Notes: generated by a model from the sequence alone, not told the origin. DNA of 64,000 nt from Streptomyces sp. 11x1 (GCF_032598905.1 NZ_CP122458.1:3410001-3474000), one strand, 5' to 3'. Counted from the stretch's first letter, positions 36,398 to 45,401 are shown. Program-made: numbers and translations.

Positions 36398-37863
36398 CGA
36401 CGTACATCCGCCGGGCCGCCGCCCTGTGCGCCCTGCTGCTGCTCGCCCTCCTTGTCAACGCCACCCGCGTGCAGGTCCTGCAGTCCCGGGCCTACGACGA
36501 CAATCCCGCCAACCGCCGCCCGGAGATCGCCCGTTGGGGCCAGCCGCGCGGAGACATCGTGGTCGGGGGACGCCCGGTCACCGGCTCGACGGACACCGGG
36601 GAGCAGCTCCGCTACGAACGGACGTACCGGGACGGCCCGTTGTACGCGCCGGTCACGGGCTTCGCCTCGCAGGTGTACGGGACGACGTTCCTGGAGCACG
36701 CGCAGGACTCCGTCCTCGACGGCAGCGACCCGCTGCTGTCCTTCCTCCCGCTGTGGAACGACATCACCCGCGACCGGAACGCCGGCGGCACCGTCGTCAC
36801 CACGATCCAGGAGGCGGCCCAGCGGGCGGCGTATCTGGGTCTCGGCACCCGCCGGGGCGCGGTCGCCGCGCTCGAACCGGCCACCGGGCGCGTCCTGGCG
36901 CTGGTGTCCCGGCCGTCCTACGACCCCGGACGGCTCTCCGGCAACGGCCCCGAGGCGGCCGAGGCGTGGGCACGGCTGAACGGGGACGCGGGCAGACCGA
37001 TGCTCAACCGGGCGGTGCGGCAGACCTATCCGCCGGGCTCGACCTTCAAGGTGGTGACGGCCGCCGCCGCACTGGACGCCGGGGTGGTCACGGACCTCGA
37101 CGCCCCGACCCGCTCCCCCGACCCGTACACCCTGCCGGGCACCACGACCTCCCTCGCCAACGAGGTCGAGGGCTGCGCGAACGCCTCGCTGCGCTATGCC
37201 TTCGAGTGGTCCTGCAACACGGTGTTCGCGAAGCTGGGCGTGGACGTCGGCCTCGGCGCCATGGCGGACACGGCCCGCGCCTTCGGCTTCAACGACCCCG
37301 GGCTGCGCATCCCCTTCTCGGTCGCCCCCAGCAGCTTCGACACCGAGATGGACCGGGCGCAGCTCGCCCTCTCCTCCATCGGGCAGTACGACACCCGGGC
37401 CACGCCCCTGCAGATGGCGCTCGTCACGGCGGCCGTCGCCAACGGGGGCTCGGTGCGGGCGCCGTACCTCGTCGAACGCACCACCACGGCGAGCGGCCGC
37501 ACGGTCGCCGGCTCGGGCACGCACCCGCTCCGCCAGGCCATGAACCCCACCACCGCGCGGCGGCTGCGCGACCTCATGCGCGGCGTCGTCGAGGACGGCA
37601 CCGGCGCCAACGCCGCCCTCCGTCACGCCACCGTCGGCGGCAAGACCGGCACCGCCCAGCACGGCCTCGGCAACTCCGGCACCCCCTTCGCCTGGTTCAT
37701 CGGCTGGGCCCAGTCCGACGACGCGGTCGAACCCCAGGTGGCCGTGGCGGTGGTGGTGGAGGACGCGGAGGCGGTACGGGGGGACATCAGCGGGGGCGGC
37801 GACGCGGCACCGATCGCGAGGGAGGTGATGCGAGCGGTGCTCAAGGCTTCCGACGTCCCGTAA
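36394..37863 (+). CDS. Class B penicillin-binding protein (PbpA type)
   Basis: A 489-residue transpeptidase. An N-terminal membrane anchor (RRAAALCALLLLALLVNA) precedes the dimerisation domain, then the catalytic domain. The active-site SxxK is Ser216-Thr-Phe-Lys219 in PPGSTFKVV, the SxN motif is WSCNTVF (Ser273), and KTG is GGKTGTAQ (Lys417). It cross-links peptidoglycan made by the SEDS partner, with which it overlaps by ATGA. There is no PASTA domain. Length is normal for the PbpA branch. The stop is directly followed by an interspersed GC-rich repeat. Confidence 0.92.
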   Translation: MTTYIRRAAALCALLLLALLVNATRVQVLQSRAYDDNPANRRPEIARWGQPRGDIVVGGRPVTGSTDTGEQLRYERTYRDGPLYAPVTGFASQVYGTTFLEHAQDSVLDGSDPLLSFLPLWNDITRDRNAGGTVVTTIQEAAQRAAYLGLGTRRGAVAALEPATGRVLALVSRPSYDPGRLSGNGPEAAEAWARLNGDAGRPMLNRAVRQTYPPGSTFKVVTAAAALDAGVVTDLDAPTRSPDPYTLPGTTTSLANEVEGCANASLRYAFEWSCNTVFAKLGVDVGLGAMADTARAFGFNDPGLRIPFSVAPSSFDTEMDRAQLALSSIGQYDTRATPLQMALVTAAVANGGSVRAPYLVERTTTASGRTVAGSGTHPLRQAMNPTTARRLRDLMRGVVEDGTGANAALRHATVGGKTGTAQHGLGNSGTPFAWFIGWAQSDDAVEPQVAVAVVVEDAEAVRGDISGGGDAAPIAREVMRAVLKASDVP

Positions 37864-37911
37864 GGGGCGCGGGGCCGTTTCGATGTGCGGCTCCGCCGCG
37901 TGGGCGCGAGA
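37864..37911 (+). repeat. Interspersed GC-rich repeat, variant form
   Basis: AGGGGCGCGGGG is followed by a different tail, CCGTTTCGATGTGCGGCTCC, then GCCGCGTGGGCGCGAG, which contains the small hairpin GCGGCTCCGCCGC. I recall this variant from the 3' ends of many Streptomyces genes. It starts right after the PBP stop codon. Confidence 0.6.
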
Positions 37912-37999
37912 AGCTCCACCGGCCCGCACGGTACGCACCGTTCCCACCATCCGAGATAAGCGATGTAGCCCTGGCCCCACCCGGGCCTACCGTTCGCCC

Positions 38000-38506
38000 A
38001 TGACTCCCACCACGTACGAACTCGCCCAGGTGAACATCGCCCGCCTCCAAGCCCCGCTGGACTCGCCCCGGTTGCAGGACTTCGTCGACGCCCTCGATCC
38101 GGTGAACGCGGTCGCGGACCGCTCCCCCGGCTTCGTATGGCGTCTGCAGAGCGACTCCGGCAACGCGACCGACATCCCGGTCCTCGGCGACGAGTGGCTG
38201 ATCATCAACATGTCGGTGTGGCGGGACACCGACGCCCTGACCGCCTTCATGTACCAGGGACAGCACCGGGAACTGCTGGCCCGCAGGCGGGAGTGGTTCG
38301 AGCGGTTGAGCAAGGCGGCGACCGCCCTGTGGTGGGTCCCGGCCGGTCACCACCCCACCGTGGCCGAGGCGGAGGAACGGATCCTCCACCTCCGCGCCCA
38401 CGGCCCGACGCCGTACGCGTTCACCCTGCGCACCTCGTTCCCGGCGGGACCGGCGGAGCCGACAGGACCGACGGAGCCGGCGCAGCCCGACGCGGTGCTC
38501 AGCTGA
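38000..38506 (+). CDS. DUF3291 protein (antibiotic-monooxygenase-like fold)
   Basis: A 168-residue cytoplasmic protein. The N-terminus YELAQVNIARLQAPLDSPRL, then FVDALDPVNAVADRSPGFVW, is the DUF3291 signature. WWVPAGHHPTVAEAEERIL is near the C-terminal end. The family adopts a ferredoxin-like fold of the ABM type; substrate unknown. The start at 38000 is the first ATG that fits; the frame extends upstream without a ribosome site. The last 8 bases overlap the convergent Pro/Gln-rich membrane protein gene. Confidence 0.8.
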   Translation: MTPTTYELAQVNIARLQAPLDSPRLQDFVDALDPVNAVADRSPGFVWRLQSDSGNATDIPVLGDEWLIINMSVWRDTDALTAFMYQGQHRELLARRREWFERLSKAATALWWVPAGHHPTVAEAEERILHLRAHGPTPYAFTLRTSFPAGPAEPTGPTEPAQPDAVLS

Positions 38507-39344
38507 TCGGCTGCCGGAGTTCGGAGCGGACCTGAAGCGTGCGCTCCGCGAAGGCCTCGACGTCGACCTCCGAGGCGTCCTGCCCGACGCTCTCGACGCT
38601 CAGCTCGGCCACGGACGCCCCGGTGTTGCCGTCGGCCCAGGCGCACATCGGGTAGGTGATCTCGCTGCCGCCCTGGTTCTGGGTGACGACCTGGCAGCTG
38701 ATGGTGAGGCCGTCGTCGCCCGGGGTGTAGTCCTCGGGCGGCACGACCACCTTGATCGAGCTGACGCCGGCCGCGCCCTTCAGCATGTTGTCGCGTGCGG
38801 CGTCGGTGTTCTTGAACCGGCCGTACATGCCCGAGACGATCAGGGCGCCCTGGGCCCCGTCCTTCCGGGGTGCGTACTGCGCGACGGCGGCCGTGACGTC
38901 ACGGGCGTCCCAGGCTCCCTCCGCCTCGTCCTCCACCTTCCGCCCCTCGGTGCCGGAGAGGTCCTGGGCCAGCTTGTACTCACCGTCGAGCACGGTCTCG
39001 GGCAGGGCCAGCTTGTACTCGGCCTCCGGGAAACCGCTGGTGCTCTGCGTCCCGACGACCCACAGCCCCACGGTCCCGAGCACCACGAGGCCCACGACCC
39101 CGCCGACGATCCCGAGGACGAGTCCCGTGCGGCTCTTCGGCGGCGGCGTGGGCTGCCACCCGCCGGGCTGGGGCGCGCCGTACGGCTGGGGCTGCGGCGG
39201 GTACTGCTGCGGCGGGTACTGCTGCGGCACGTGCGGGTGCTGACCGTACGGCTGGGGCGGCTGTTGCGGCGGGTACGGCTGCTGACCGTACGGCCCCTGG
39301 GGCGGCTGCTGCTGACCGTAGGGCTGCTGGGGCGATGGAGGCAT
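38499..39344 (-). CDS. Membrane-anchored protein with Pro/Gln/Tyr-rich N-terminus
   Basis: About 281 residues from the ATG at 39344 (a GTG at 39350 adds two). The first 70 residues are QQP/PYG-rich (PYGQQQPPQGPYGQQ), a disordered cytoplasmic tail frequent in Streptomyces. One membrane helix follows at about 77-99 (LVLGIVGGVVGLVVLGTVGL). The outer 180 residues form a soluble domain, with SCQVVTQ and YPMCAWADG suggesting a disulphide. I do not recognise a catalytic domain. It may bind the cell envelope. Confidence 0.75.
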   Translation of the reverse strand: MPPSPQQPYGQQQPPQGPYGQQPYPPQQPPQPYGQHPHVPQQYPPQQYPPQPQPYGAPQPGGWQPTPPPKSRTGLVLGIVGGVVGLVVLGTVGLWVVGTQSTSGFPEAEYKLALPETVLDGEYKLAQDLSGTEGRKVEDEAEGAWDARDVTAAVAQYAPRKDGAQGALIVSGMYGRFKNTDAARDNMLKGAAGVSSIKVVVPPEDYTPGDDGLTISCQVVTQNQGGSEITYPMCAWADGNTGASVAELSVESVGQDASEVDVEAFAERTLQVRSELRQPIS

Positions 39345-39468
39345 GGACACGCCAGCACGTTACTGCACGAGTCGCGCGCAAAGGATTGACGGCCTTGCTG
39401 ACAAGTAGTCTCATAAACGGTGACCGCTGGTAACTCCCTGAACTTCCGTACGAGGAGCTGCGACAGCC

Positions 39469-40425
39469 ATGACTACGGTGACCTCGCTGAGTTCGACGAA
39501 CCCCGAGTCGGAGGCGGAGGTGCTGCGCGACGCGCTCGGGCTCCTCAAGGACCGGGAACAGGTGGCCGAACGGCTGCTCGTCTCCTCCGCGAAGCACTCC
39601 TTCGACCCGGACAAGGAGCTCGACTGGGACGCCCCCTTCGAGGAGGGGAAGTGGTTCTGGCCGCCGGAGCTGGTGTCCCTGTACGGGACTCCGATGTGGC
39701 GCAGGATGTCGGAGGAGCAGCGCATCGCGCTGTCTCAACACGAGGCGGCGGCGCTGGCCTCCCTCGGCATCTGGTTCGAGATCATCCTCATGCAGCTGCT
39801 CGTCCGGCACATCTACGACCGGGCGGCGACCAGTGCGCATGTGCGCTACGCGCTCACCGAGCTCGAGGACGAGTGCCGGCACTCGAAGATGTTCGCCCGG
39901 CTGATCAGCAAGGGCGGCACCCCGTACTACCCGGTGAGCCGACTGCACCAGAACCTGGGCCGCGTCTTCAAGACGATCTCGACGACGCCGGGGTCCTTCA
40001 CGGCGACCCTGCTCGGCGAGGAGATCCTCGACTGGATGCAGCGGCTGACCTTCCCCGACGAGCGGGTCCAGCCGCTGATCCGGGGGGTCACCCGGATCCA
40101 TGTGGTCGAGGAGGCGCGGCACGTGCGCTACGCCCGTGAGGAGCTGCGCCGCCAGATGGTGACGGCCCCGCGGATGTCCCGGAGCTTCACCCGCGTCACG
40201 TCCGGCGAGTTCGCCCGCGTCTTCTCAGTGGCGTTCGTGAACCCCGAGGTGTACTCGAACGTCGGCCTCGACCAGCGGGCGGCGGTCGCCCAGGTACGGG
40301 CGAGTGGGCACCGGCGGGAGGTCATGCAGACCGGGGCGAAGCGGTTGACGGACTTCCTGGACGACATCGGGGTGCTGCGGGGGGTGGGGCGGCGGATGTG
40401 GAGGTCGTCGGGGTTGCTGGGGTAG
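39469..40425 (+). CDS. AurF-like diiron oxygenase
   Basis: A 318-residue helical protein. Diiron ligands are visible in ELEDECRHSKMFARL and VVEEARHVRYAREELRR, two ExxH-type motifs, with further Glu/His in WFEIILMQLL and LLGEEILDWM. AurF-type enzymes N-oxygenate aromatic amines; this chromosomal type (also called a p-aminobenzoate N-oxygenase homologue) is widespread and its substrate is unknown. The TetR gene downstream on the same strand is likely its regulator. An inverted-repeat pair lies in the 319-base gap between them, so transcription may be separate. Confidence 0.8.
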   Translation: MTTVTSLSSTNPESEAEVLRDALGLLKDREQVAERLLVSSAKHSFDPDKELDWDAPFEEGKWFWPPELVSLYGTPMWRRMSEEQRIALSQHEAAALASLGIWFEIILMQLLVRHIYDRAATSAHVRYALTELEDECRHSKMFARLISKGGTPYYPVSRLHQNLGRVFKTISTTPGSFTATLLGEEILDWMQRLTFPDERVQPLIRGVTRIHVVEEARHVRYAREELRRQMVTAPRMSRSFTRVTSGEFARVFSVAFVNPEVYSNVGLDQRAAVAQVRASGHRREVMQTGAKRLTDFLDDIGVLRGVGRRMWRSSGLLG

Positions 40426-40520
40426 GTGGTAGGTGGTTGGGGCGCCTGGGAGCGGGGGTTGGGGCGCCTGTCAGCTCGGGACTGCAGGTTCGTCGGCGGG
40501 TGCGGCTCCGGTGGGGCTTC

Positions 40521-40646
40521 TCGCGCAGTTCCCCGCGCCCCTGAAAGACCAGGCCCTGCGGGCCTGGAAGACGGCGGGGCTGCGGGACGCGGATGAAATG
40601 CACGGGGCACAGCCCCGGCTTCTCAGGGGCGCGGGGAGCTGCGCGA
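40521..40646. repeat. Inverted pair of interspersed repeats, imperfect
   Basis: The core GCGCAGTTCCCCGCGCCCCT lies at 40523 on the plus strand, and a reverse copy, CAGGGGCGCGGGGAGCTGCG, begins at 40624 with one change. Between them are a CCAGGCCC/GGGCCTGG hairpin (from 40549) and a GGGGCACAGCCCC hairpin (near 40599), so the whole could fold into a four-way structure. It occupies the gap between the AurF-like gene and the TetR gene. Confidence 0.8.
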
Positions 40647-40744
40647 CCAGCCCCCCACCCACCCGCAGCCGCCCACGAAACCCGCACCCCCACCCCCTGA
40701 CGCGATCCCGGCGGTCGCCACTCACCCCCGACTACCCTGCGGGT

Positions 40745-41470
40745 ATGACGTCCGAGGCCCCCACCCGCGCATACCGTCGGCTCAGCGTCGAGGAGCGGCG
40801 CAGCCAGTTGCTGGACGCGGCCCTGGAGCTCTTCGCGCAAAACGCTCCCGAGGACGTCTCCCTCGACGACGTCGCGGAGGCGGCCGGCGTCTCACGCCCT
40901 CTCGTCTACCGCTACTTCCCCGGCGGCAAGCAGCAGCTCTACGAGGCGGCCCTGCGCACGGCCGCCGAGGAGCTGGAGCACTGCTTCGACGAGCCCGCCG
41001 AGGGCCCCCTCACCAGCCGCCTGGCCCGCGCCCTCGACCGGTATCTGGACTTCGTCGACACGCACGACACCGGCTTCAGCGCCCTCCTCCAGGGCGGCAG
41101 CGTCGTGGAGACCTCTCGGGCCACGGCCATCGTGGACGGGGTCCGGCGGGCGGCCGCCGACCACATCCTGCGGCACCTGGAGGTGGCCGAGCCGGGCCTG
41201 CGGCTGCGGATGACCGTCCGGATGTGGATCACCTCCGTGGAGGCCGCCTCCCTCATCTGGCTGGACGAGGGCAAACAGCCGGACGTCGGCGAGCTGCGGG
41301 ACTGGCTCGTCGAGCAGTTCGTCGCCTGTCTCACCGCCACCGCCGGTCGCGACCCGCAGACCGCCGCCGTCGTCCGGCACGCCCTGACCGTCGAGACCCC
41401 CGAGGGCGCCGTCGGGAGCCTGGCCCGCCGCATCCTGCCCGTGGTCGGCGACGCCGGGCACCTGCTGTGA
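40745..41470 (+). CDS. TetR-family transcriptional regulator
   Basis: A 241-residue repressor starting at MTSEAPTRAYRRLSVEERRS. The helix-turn-helix is LLDAALELFAQNAPEDVSLD with DVAEAAGVSRPLVYRYFPGG. The C-terminal ligand domain contains HDTGFSALLQGGSVVETSRA. It shares its strand with the AurF-like gene upstream but is separated from it by 319 bases with repeats. It probably controls that oxygenase or itself; no operator was identified. Confidence 0.88.
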   Translation: MTSEAPTRAYRRLSVEERRSQLLDAALELFAQNAPEDVSLDDVAEAAGVSRPLVYRYFPGGKQQLYEAALRTAAEELEHCFDEPAEGPLTSRLARALDRYLDFVDTHDTGFSALLQGGSVVETSRATAIVDGVRRAAADHILRHLEVAEPGLRLRMTVRMWITSVEAASLIWLDEGKQPDVGELRDWLVEQFVACLTATAGRDPQTAAVVRHALTVETPEGAVGSLARRILPVVGDAGHLL

Positions 41471-41494
41471 CACCGGTCCTGTGACACTGGTCCG

Positions 41495-41836
41495 GTGAAG
41501 AGCCAAGACACCCCTTTCGTGGGCGGCCCCCTCGACGGGCGCGTCCTGCCCGTGCCCCTCGGGATCACCGGGCACCCCCCGAAGACGTACCGGGTCCCGG
41601 TGCCCGACACCGCCGGCGGCCCGCCGACGGTCCTCGTCTACCGCCGGGTCGACGCGGGCCGCAGCGGCTTCCTGCACCAGCTGTGGAAGTACGAGTACGC
41701 ACCGGACGCGGACCCCAGCCGTCGCCTGAAGTGGCCGTGGTCCAAGCCGGGCACCCGGGCGGGTGCCGGCGCCCCCGACAGCTCGGACGGGCAATCCGCC
41801 ACGCCGCCCGCGCGGCCGCGCCCCACCGACGAGTGA
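41495..41836 (+). CDS. Small conserved hypothetical protein
   Basis: A 113-residue frame from a GTG at 41495, 24 bases after the TetR gene. The start DTPFVGGPLDGRVLPVPLG and the segment LVYRRVDAGRSGFLHQLWKY look like a small globular domain with several conserved Gly/Pro; the last 40 residues are Pro/Ala-rich. I have seen similar proteins across Streptomyces but know no function. Close spacing suggests co-transcription with the regulator. Confidence 0.6.
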   Translation: MKSQDTPFVGGPLDGRVLPVPLGITGHPPKTYRVPVPDTAGGPPTVLVYRRVDAGRSGFLHQLWKYEYAPDADPSRRLKWPWSKPGTRAGAGAPDSSDGQSATPPARPRPTDE

Positions 41837-41938
41837 CACCCCGGCACCGAACGGTCCACCCGGCGCGCGCCCGCCTCCCCCTCCCCCGATCCTGCCGGTG
41901 CGAGGTGGACGGCCCACCTGAGCACCGGAGGTGATGAC

Positions 41939-42655
41939 ATGTCAGCAAGGCTGCTGCGCCTGGTCTGTTCGGCGACGGTCACGGCCCTCACGGCCGGCGC
42001 CCTCCTCGCCACGGCCCCCGCACCCGCCACGGCCGCACCGGAACCCCCCGCCGCCGACACCCCCACCGACACCGCCGCCGAGTCCCCCTCCGCCGAGGAC
42101 CGCTCGGTCGCCGATCTCCTCACCGACCTCCAACGGCTCCACCGCGAGGCCGAGAAGGCCGCCGAGGCGTACGGCAGGACCGGCCAGGAGCTGAGGAAGC
42201 AGCGAGCCGAGGTGGCGAGGCTCGACCATCGGCTCGCGATGGCCCGGCTCTCCCTGCACGACAGCCGGGGCGCGGCCGGCCGGCTCGCCCGGCAGCAGTA
42301 CCAGAGCAGCAGCACGGCGCTCTCCCCCTACGTACGGCTGCTGATGACGCGGGACCCGCACCGGGCGCTGGAGCAGGGCCATGTGATCGGACAGGTGGCG
42401 CAGGAGCGGGCGGAGACGATCGAGCGTCTGGTCGGCAGCGAACAGGACACCAACGCCCTGGCCCGCAGGGCCCGCGTGGCCCTGGACCGCCAGCTGACCC
42501 TCGCCGAACAGCACAGAAGGGAACACGACACCACGTCCGACCGCCTGGCCGAGATCGAGAACCTGCTCGCGTCCCTGACCCCGGCCCAGTTGGCCGAGCT
42601 CAAGAAGTCGGAGCACACCCCCGCCCCCGACCTCCCGAGGCCCCCGTCGCCCTAG
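41939..42655 (+). CDS. Secreted coiled-coil protein
   Basis: A 238-residue protein with GGAGGTGATG before the ATG. The signal peptide (LLRLVCSATVTALTAGALLA, cut near ATA-AP) is followed by a Pro/Thr/Ala linker and a long coiled-coil: DLLTDLQRLHREAEKAAEAY, then RKQRAEVARLDHRLAMARLS and ERAETIERLVGSEQ. This resembles the coiled-coil half of secreted NlpC/P60 hydrolases, but no catalytic domain is present, so it may be a stand-alone activator of cell-wall hydrolases. Its stop codon lies inside the first bases of an interspersed repeat. Confidence 0.78.
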   Translation: MSARLLRLVCSATVTALTAGALLATAPAPATAAPEPPAADTPTDTAAESPSAEDRSVADLLTDLQRLHREAEKAAEAYGRTGQELRKQRAEVARLDHRLAMARLSLHDSRGAAGRLARQQYQSSSTALSPYVRLLMTRDPHRALEQGHVIGQVAQERAETIERLVGSEQDTNALARRARVALDRQLTLAEQHRREHDTTSDRLAEIENLLASLTPAQLAELKKSEHTPAPDLPRPPSP

Positions 42656-42675
42656 GGGCGCGGGGAACTGCGCGA
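42654..42675 (-). repeat. Interspersed GC-rich repeat, single copy
   Basis: AGGGGCGCGGGGAACTGCGC then GA starts at the stop codon of the coiled-coil protein gene, in the reverse orientation to the copy at 34385. It belongs to the same family. Confidence 0.85.
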
Positions 42676-42737
42676 GCAACCACGAACCACGTGAACCCGG
42701 CAGCCGAGCAGGGCCACCACGGCGCCCGCCCGGCTCC

Positions 42738-43973
42738 CTACCCCCCGGCCACCTCGGAGAGATACGCCCGCGTCTTCTCCGCCTCGTAGAAGTACCCCTC
42801 GAAATCAGCCGGATCGTCGAACCCGTTGGCGAATCGATCCGCCACCACCGGCAGCCCCTCCGCCGCCTCGACCAGCTCCAGCACATGCTCGGCCGGCGGA
42901 GCGAGCATCGTGTTGGTCCACTTGGTGGCCGGCCCCACGATCTGCCAGAACCGCTCGAACGTCCGCCGCATCCAGACCTCGTCGAACTCGCCGTCCCCGT
43001 GGTCGAGGATCGCCGAGAGGTACACGGCCGCGCACTTGGCCGCCGAGTTCGCCCCCTGCCCGGTGAGCGGGTCGTTGGCCACGACGACGTCCCCGGCGCC
43101 CAGCACCAGCCCGCCGCTCGGGAGCTGACCCACGGGGTGCCGTACCACCGGTGTGTAGCGGCCCTGCAGCGCCGCCCCCGGGTCGGTCACCTCGACGCCC
43201 GTGGCCCGCGCGTACTCCCAGGGCGTGTAGCGCTTCATCAGCTCCAGGGTCAGCGCAAGCTGCCCCGCCGCGTCCCGGACGCCCTCGAAGGCGTCGACCG
43301 GGCCGCCGGGCAGCCCCAGCCAGAAGAGGGCGTCGGCACGCCCGGAGGTGGTGAGGACGGGCTGGACGATGAGTTCGCCGACGCCGGGCACCAGGTTGCA
43401 GCGGGCCGCGTCGAACTCCGGGTGTTCGGGGCGCGGACCCAGGCCGTGCACGTACACCGCGGCGAGCGCGCGCTGCGGTTCGGTGTAGGGCGAGCGGGCG
43501 GCGTCGCGGCGGAACATCCGCACCAGTTCGCCCTTTCCCGCGGTGACGAGCACGAGGTCGTACATCCGGGAGAAGTAGTCCAGGTCGGAGACCGCCGCGC
43601 CGTGGACGACCAGTTGACCGCCGCGCCGGGAGAACGTCTCCAGCCAGCCGGCCATCTTCACCCGCTGGTCCACGGCCTGCGCGTACCCCCGCAGCCTGCC
43701 GACCCAGTCGACGTCGCGCCGTCCGGCCGGGCCGGTGACGGAGACGCCGACGCCCTCGATCCTCGGCGCCTGGAAATCCCAGAAGTCGAGGTCCAGCTCA
43801 CGCTCGTGGCGCAGGGCCGAGTCGAACATGCACTGGGTGGACATGATGCGGCCGGCGCGTATCTCGTCCGGGGTGCGATTGGACATCAGTGTGACCTCGT
43901 ACCCGTGCGACTGGAGTCCGAGGGCCAGTTGCAGCCCGGACTGGCCGGCTCCGACGACGAGAATCTTCCGCAT
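42738..43973 (-). CDS. StyA-like FAD-dependent monooxygenase next to a conservon
   Basis: A 411-residue flavoprotein starting MRKILVVGAGQSGLQLALGL, a Rossmann FAD motif (GxGxxG). The segments YEVTLMSNRTPDEIRAGRIM and STQCMFDSALRHERELDLDF, and later VVANDPLTGQGANSAAKCAA, are as in styrene/indole monooxygenase StyA, group E flavin monooxygenases that need a separate reductase. No StyB-type reductase is nearby. It lies 53 bases after cvnD on the same strand and probably ends the conservon operon, in the place where some conservons have a cytochrome P450. Substrate unknown. Confidence 0.82.
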   Translation of the reverse strand: MRKILVVGAGQSGLQLALGLQSHGYEVTLMSNRTPDEIRAGRIMSTQCMFDSALRHERELDLDFWDFQAPRIEGVGVSVTGPAGRRDVDWVGRLRGYAQAVDQRVKMAGWLETFSRRGGQLVVHGAAVSDLDYFSRMYDLVLVTAGKGELVRMFRRDAARSPYTEPQRALAAVYVHGLGPRPEHPEFDAARCNLVPGVGELIVQPVLTTSGRADALFWLGLPGGPVDAFEGVRDAAGQLALTLELMKRYTPWEYARATGVEVTDPGAALQGRYTPVVRHPVGQLPSGGLVLGAGDVVVANDPLTGQGANSAAKCAAVYLSAILDHGDGEFDEVWMRRTFERFWQIVGPATKWTNTMLAPPAEHVLELVEAAEGLPVVADRFANGFDDPADFEGYFYEAEKTRAYLSEVAGG

Positions 43974-44026
43974 CCGGACAGGTCTCCTGGTTCGTCCGTG
44001 GCGTCCCGTGGTGTCCCGCTCGGGGA

Positions 44027-44926
44027 CTACTCGGGGCTGAGGGATATCGCGTGGGCGCAGAGCGCCAGCAGGGTCTCCATCGCGGAGGCCCGCTTGCGCG
44101 CGTCCATGATCATGACAGGTACATGGTCGGGCACGGTCAGTGCCTCCCGGACGTCCTCGGGCTCGTAGCGCACACTGCCGTCGAACGCGTTGACCGCGAC
44201 GATGTACGGCAGTCCGCAGCTCTCGAAGTAGTCGAGCGCGGGGAAGCAGTCGCCGAGGCGGCGGGTGTCGGCGAGGATGACCGCGCCGATCGCGCCGCGC
44301 ACCATGTCGTCCCACATGAACCAGAACCGCTCCTGCCCGGGCGTGCCGAACAGGTAGAGGACGAGGTCGTCGTCGAGGGTGATGCGGCCGTAGTCCATGG
44401 CCACGGTGGTGGTGAGCTTGTCCGGCGTCGCGGAGAGGTCGTCCGTGCCGACGCTGGCCGCGGTCATCAGCGCCTCGGTGCGCAGCGGGGTGATCTCGGA
44501 GACCGCGCCGACGAAGGTGGTCTTGCCGACACCGAAGCCGCCCGCCACCACGATCTTCGTGGCGATGGGGGCCCGGCTCAGGTCGGACTGCCAGGGTTTC
44601 AGCTCCTCCTCGGGCTCCGCGGCGGGTCCGGCCGCGTCGTCCCCGGCGCCGGCCCGCGCCTCGGCGAGCCGGTCGAGACCGCGGGAGGCCGCCCGGGCGT
44701 AACCCCCGGGCGGGGCGGCCGTGCCGTTGTCGATGCCGACGCCGTGCGTACCGGGCTCGGCACGCACGGCGTCCACGTCGAGACGAGGGGCGTCCGCGTC
44801 TATCTCGACACGAGGAGCGTCCGCGTCCAGCGCGACGCGGGGGGCGTCGTCGACGCCCGGGGTGACGCCGGCCGAGGCGTCGGGGTTGACGCCGGCCGAG
44901 GCGGCGTCAGAGACGGCGGAGTCCAC
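44027..44926 (-). CDS. cvnD: Conservon Ras-like GTPase CvnD
   Basis: A 299-residue ATP/GTP-binding protein. The G-domain begins near residue 121: ATKIVVAGGFGVGKTTFVGA is the P-loop, LYLFGTPGQERFWFMWDDM is the switch II (G3) region, and VAVNAFDGS is the G4 position. The first 110 residues are an unusual acidic low-complexity extension with repeats (DAPRVALDADAPRVEIDADA); CvnD proteins usually start close to the P-loop. It overlaps cvnC by 20 bases. In conservons the GTPase assembles with CvnA-C at the membrane like a G-protein signalling complex. Confidence 0.9.
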   Translation of the reverse strand: MDSAVSDAASAGVNPDASAGVTPGVDDAPRVALDADAPRVEIDADAPRLDVDAVRAEPGTHGVGIDNGTAAPPGGYARAASRGLDRLAEARAGAGDDAAGPAAEPEEELKPWQSDLSRAPIATKIVVAGGFGVGKTTFVGAVSEITPLRTEALMTAASVGTDDLSATPDKLTTTVAMDYGRITLDDDLVLYLFGTPGQERFWFMWDDMVRGAIGAVILADTRRLGDCFPALDYFESCGLPYIVAVNAFDGSVRYEPEDVREALTVPDHVPVMIMDARKRASAMETLLALCAHAISLSPE

Positions 44927-45401
44927 TCAGCACCCTTTCCAGCAGAGCGCGGTCCGGCTGTCCCGGTCCGTGACCTGTTCCGTACACACGGATCTTTCCC
45001 TGGTCCGCGAGATCGCTGAGGAGGACGCGGACCACGCCGAGCGGCATCTTCAGCAGCGCGGCGATCTCTGCCACCGTCCGCATACGGCGGCAGAGTTCGA
45101 CGATGGCCCGCATCTCGGGCATCACCTTGGTGTTGAGTGAACCATTCGCCAACTGCGGCCGCTCCGCCGGGGCTTCGAGTACGGCGACGAACGTCTCCAC
45201 GTGCAGGACGTGGCCGAAGCGGGTGCGGCCGCCGGTGAGCGAGTAGGGGCGTACGCGGGCGGGTTTGCGGTCGCCGCCGCGCACGGGGAGCTTCTTGGCT
45301 CCCCTGGTGCTCCTGGTGCCCGTCGCGCCCTTGGTCGCGGGCGGCCGCTTCGCCCGGCCGGGCTCGGGGGCCCGCGCCCTGTTCTGCCTGGGGCCGCTCA
45401 T
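44907..45401 (-). CDS. cvnC: Conservon DUF742 protein CvnC
   Basis: A 164-residue protein. A basic N-terminal stretch (RSTRGAKKLPVRGGDRK) is followed by the DUF742 domain: VRPYSLTGGRTRFGHVLHVE, then LCRRMRTVAEIAALLKMPLG and VVRVLLSDLADQGKIRVYG, which is winged-helix-like. It overlaps cvnB by four bases and cvnD by twenty, so it belongs to the same operon. It likely adapts between the kinase-like CvnA and the GTPase. Confidence 0.92.
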   Translation of the reverse strand: MSGPRQNRARAPEPGRAKRPPATKGATGTRSTRGAKKLPVRGGDRKPARVRPYSLTGGRTRFGHVLHVETFVAVLEAPAERPQLANGSLNTKVMPEMRAIVELCRRMRTVAEIAALLKMPLGVVRVLLSDLADQGKIRVYGTGHGPGQPDRALLERVLSGLRRL

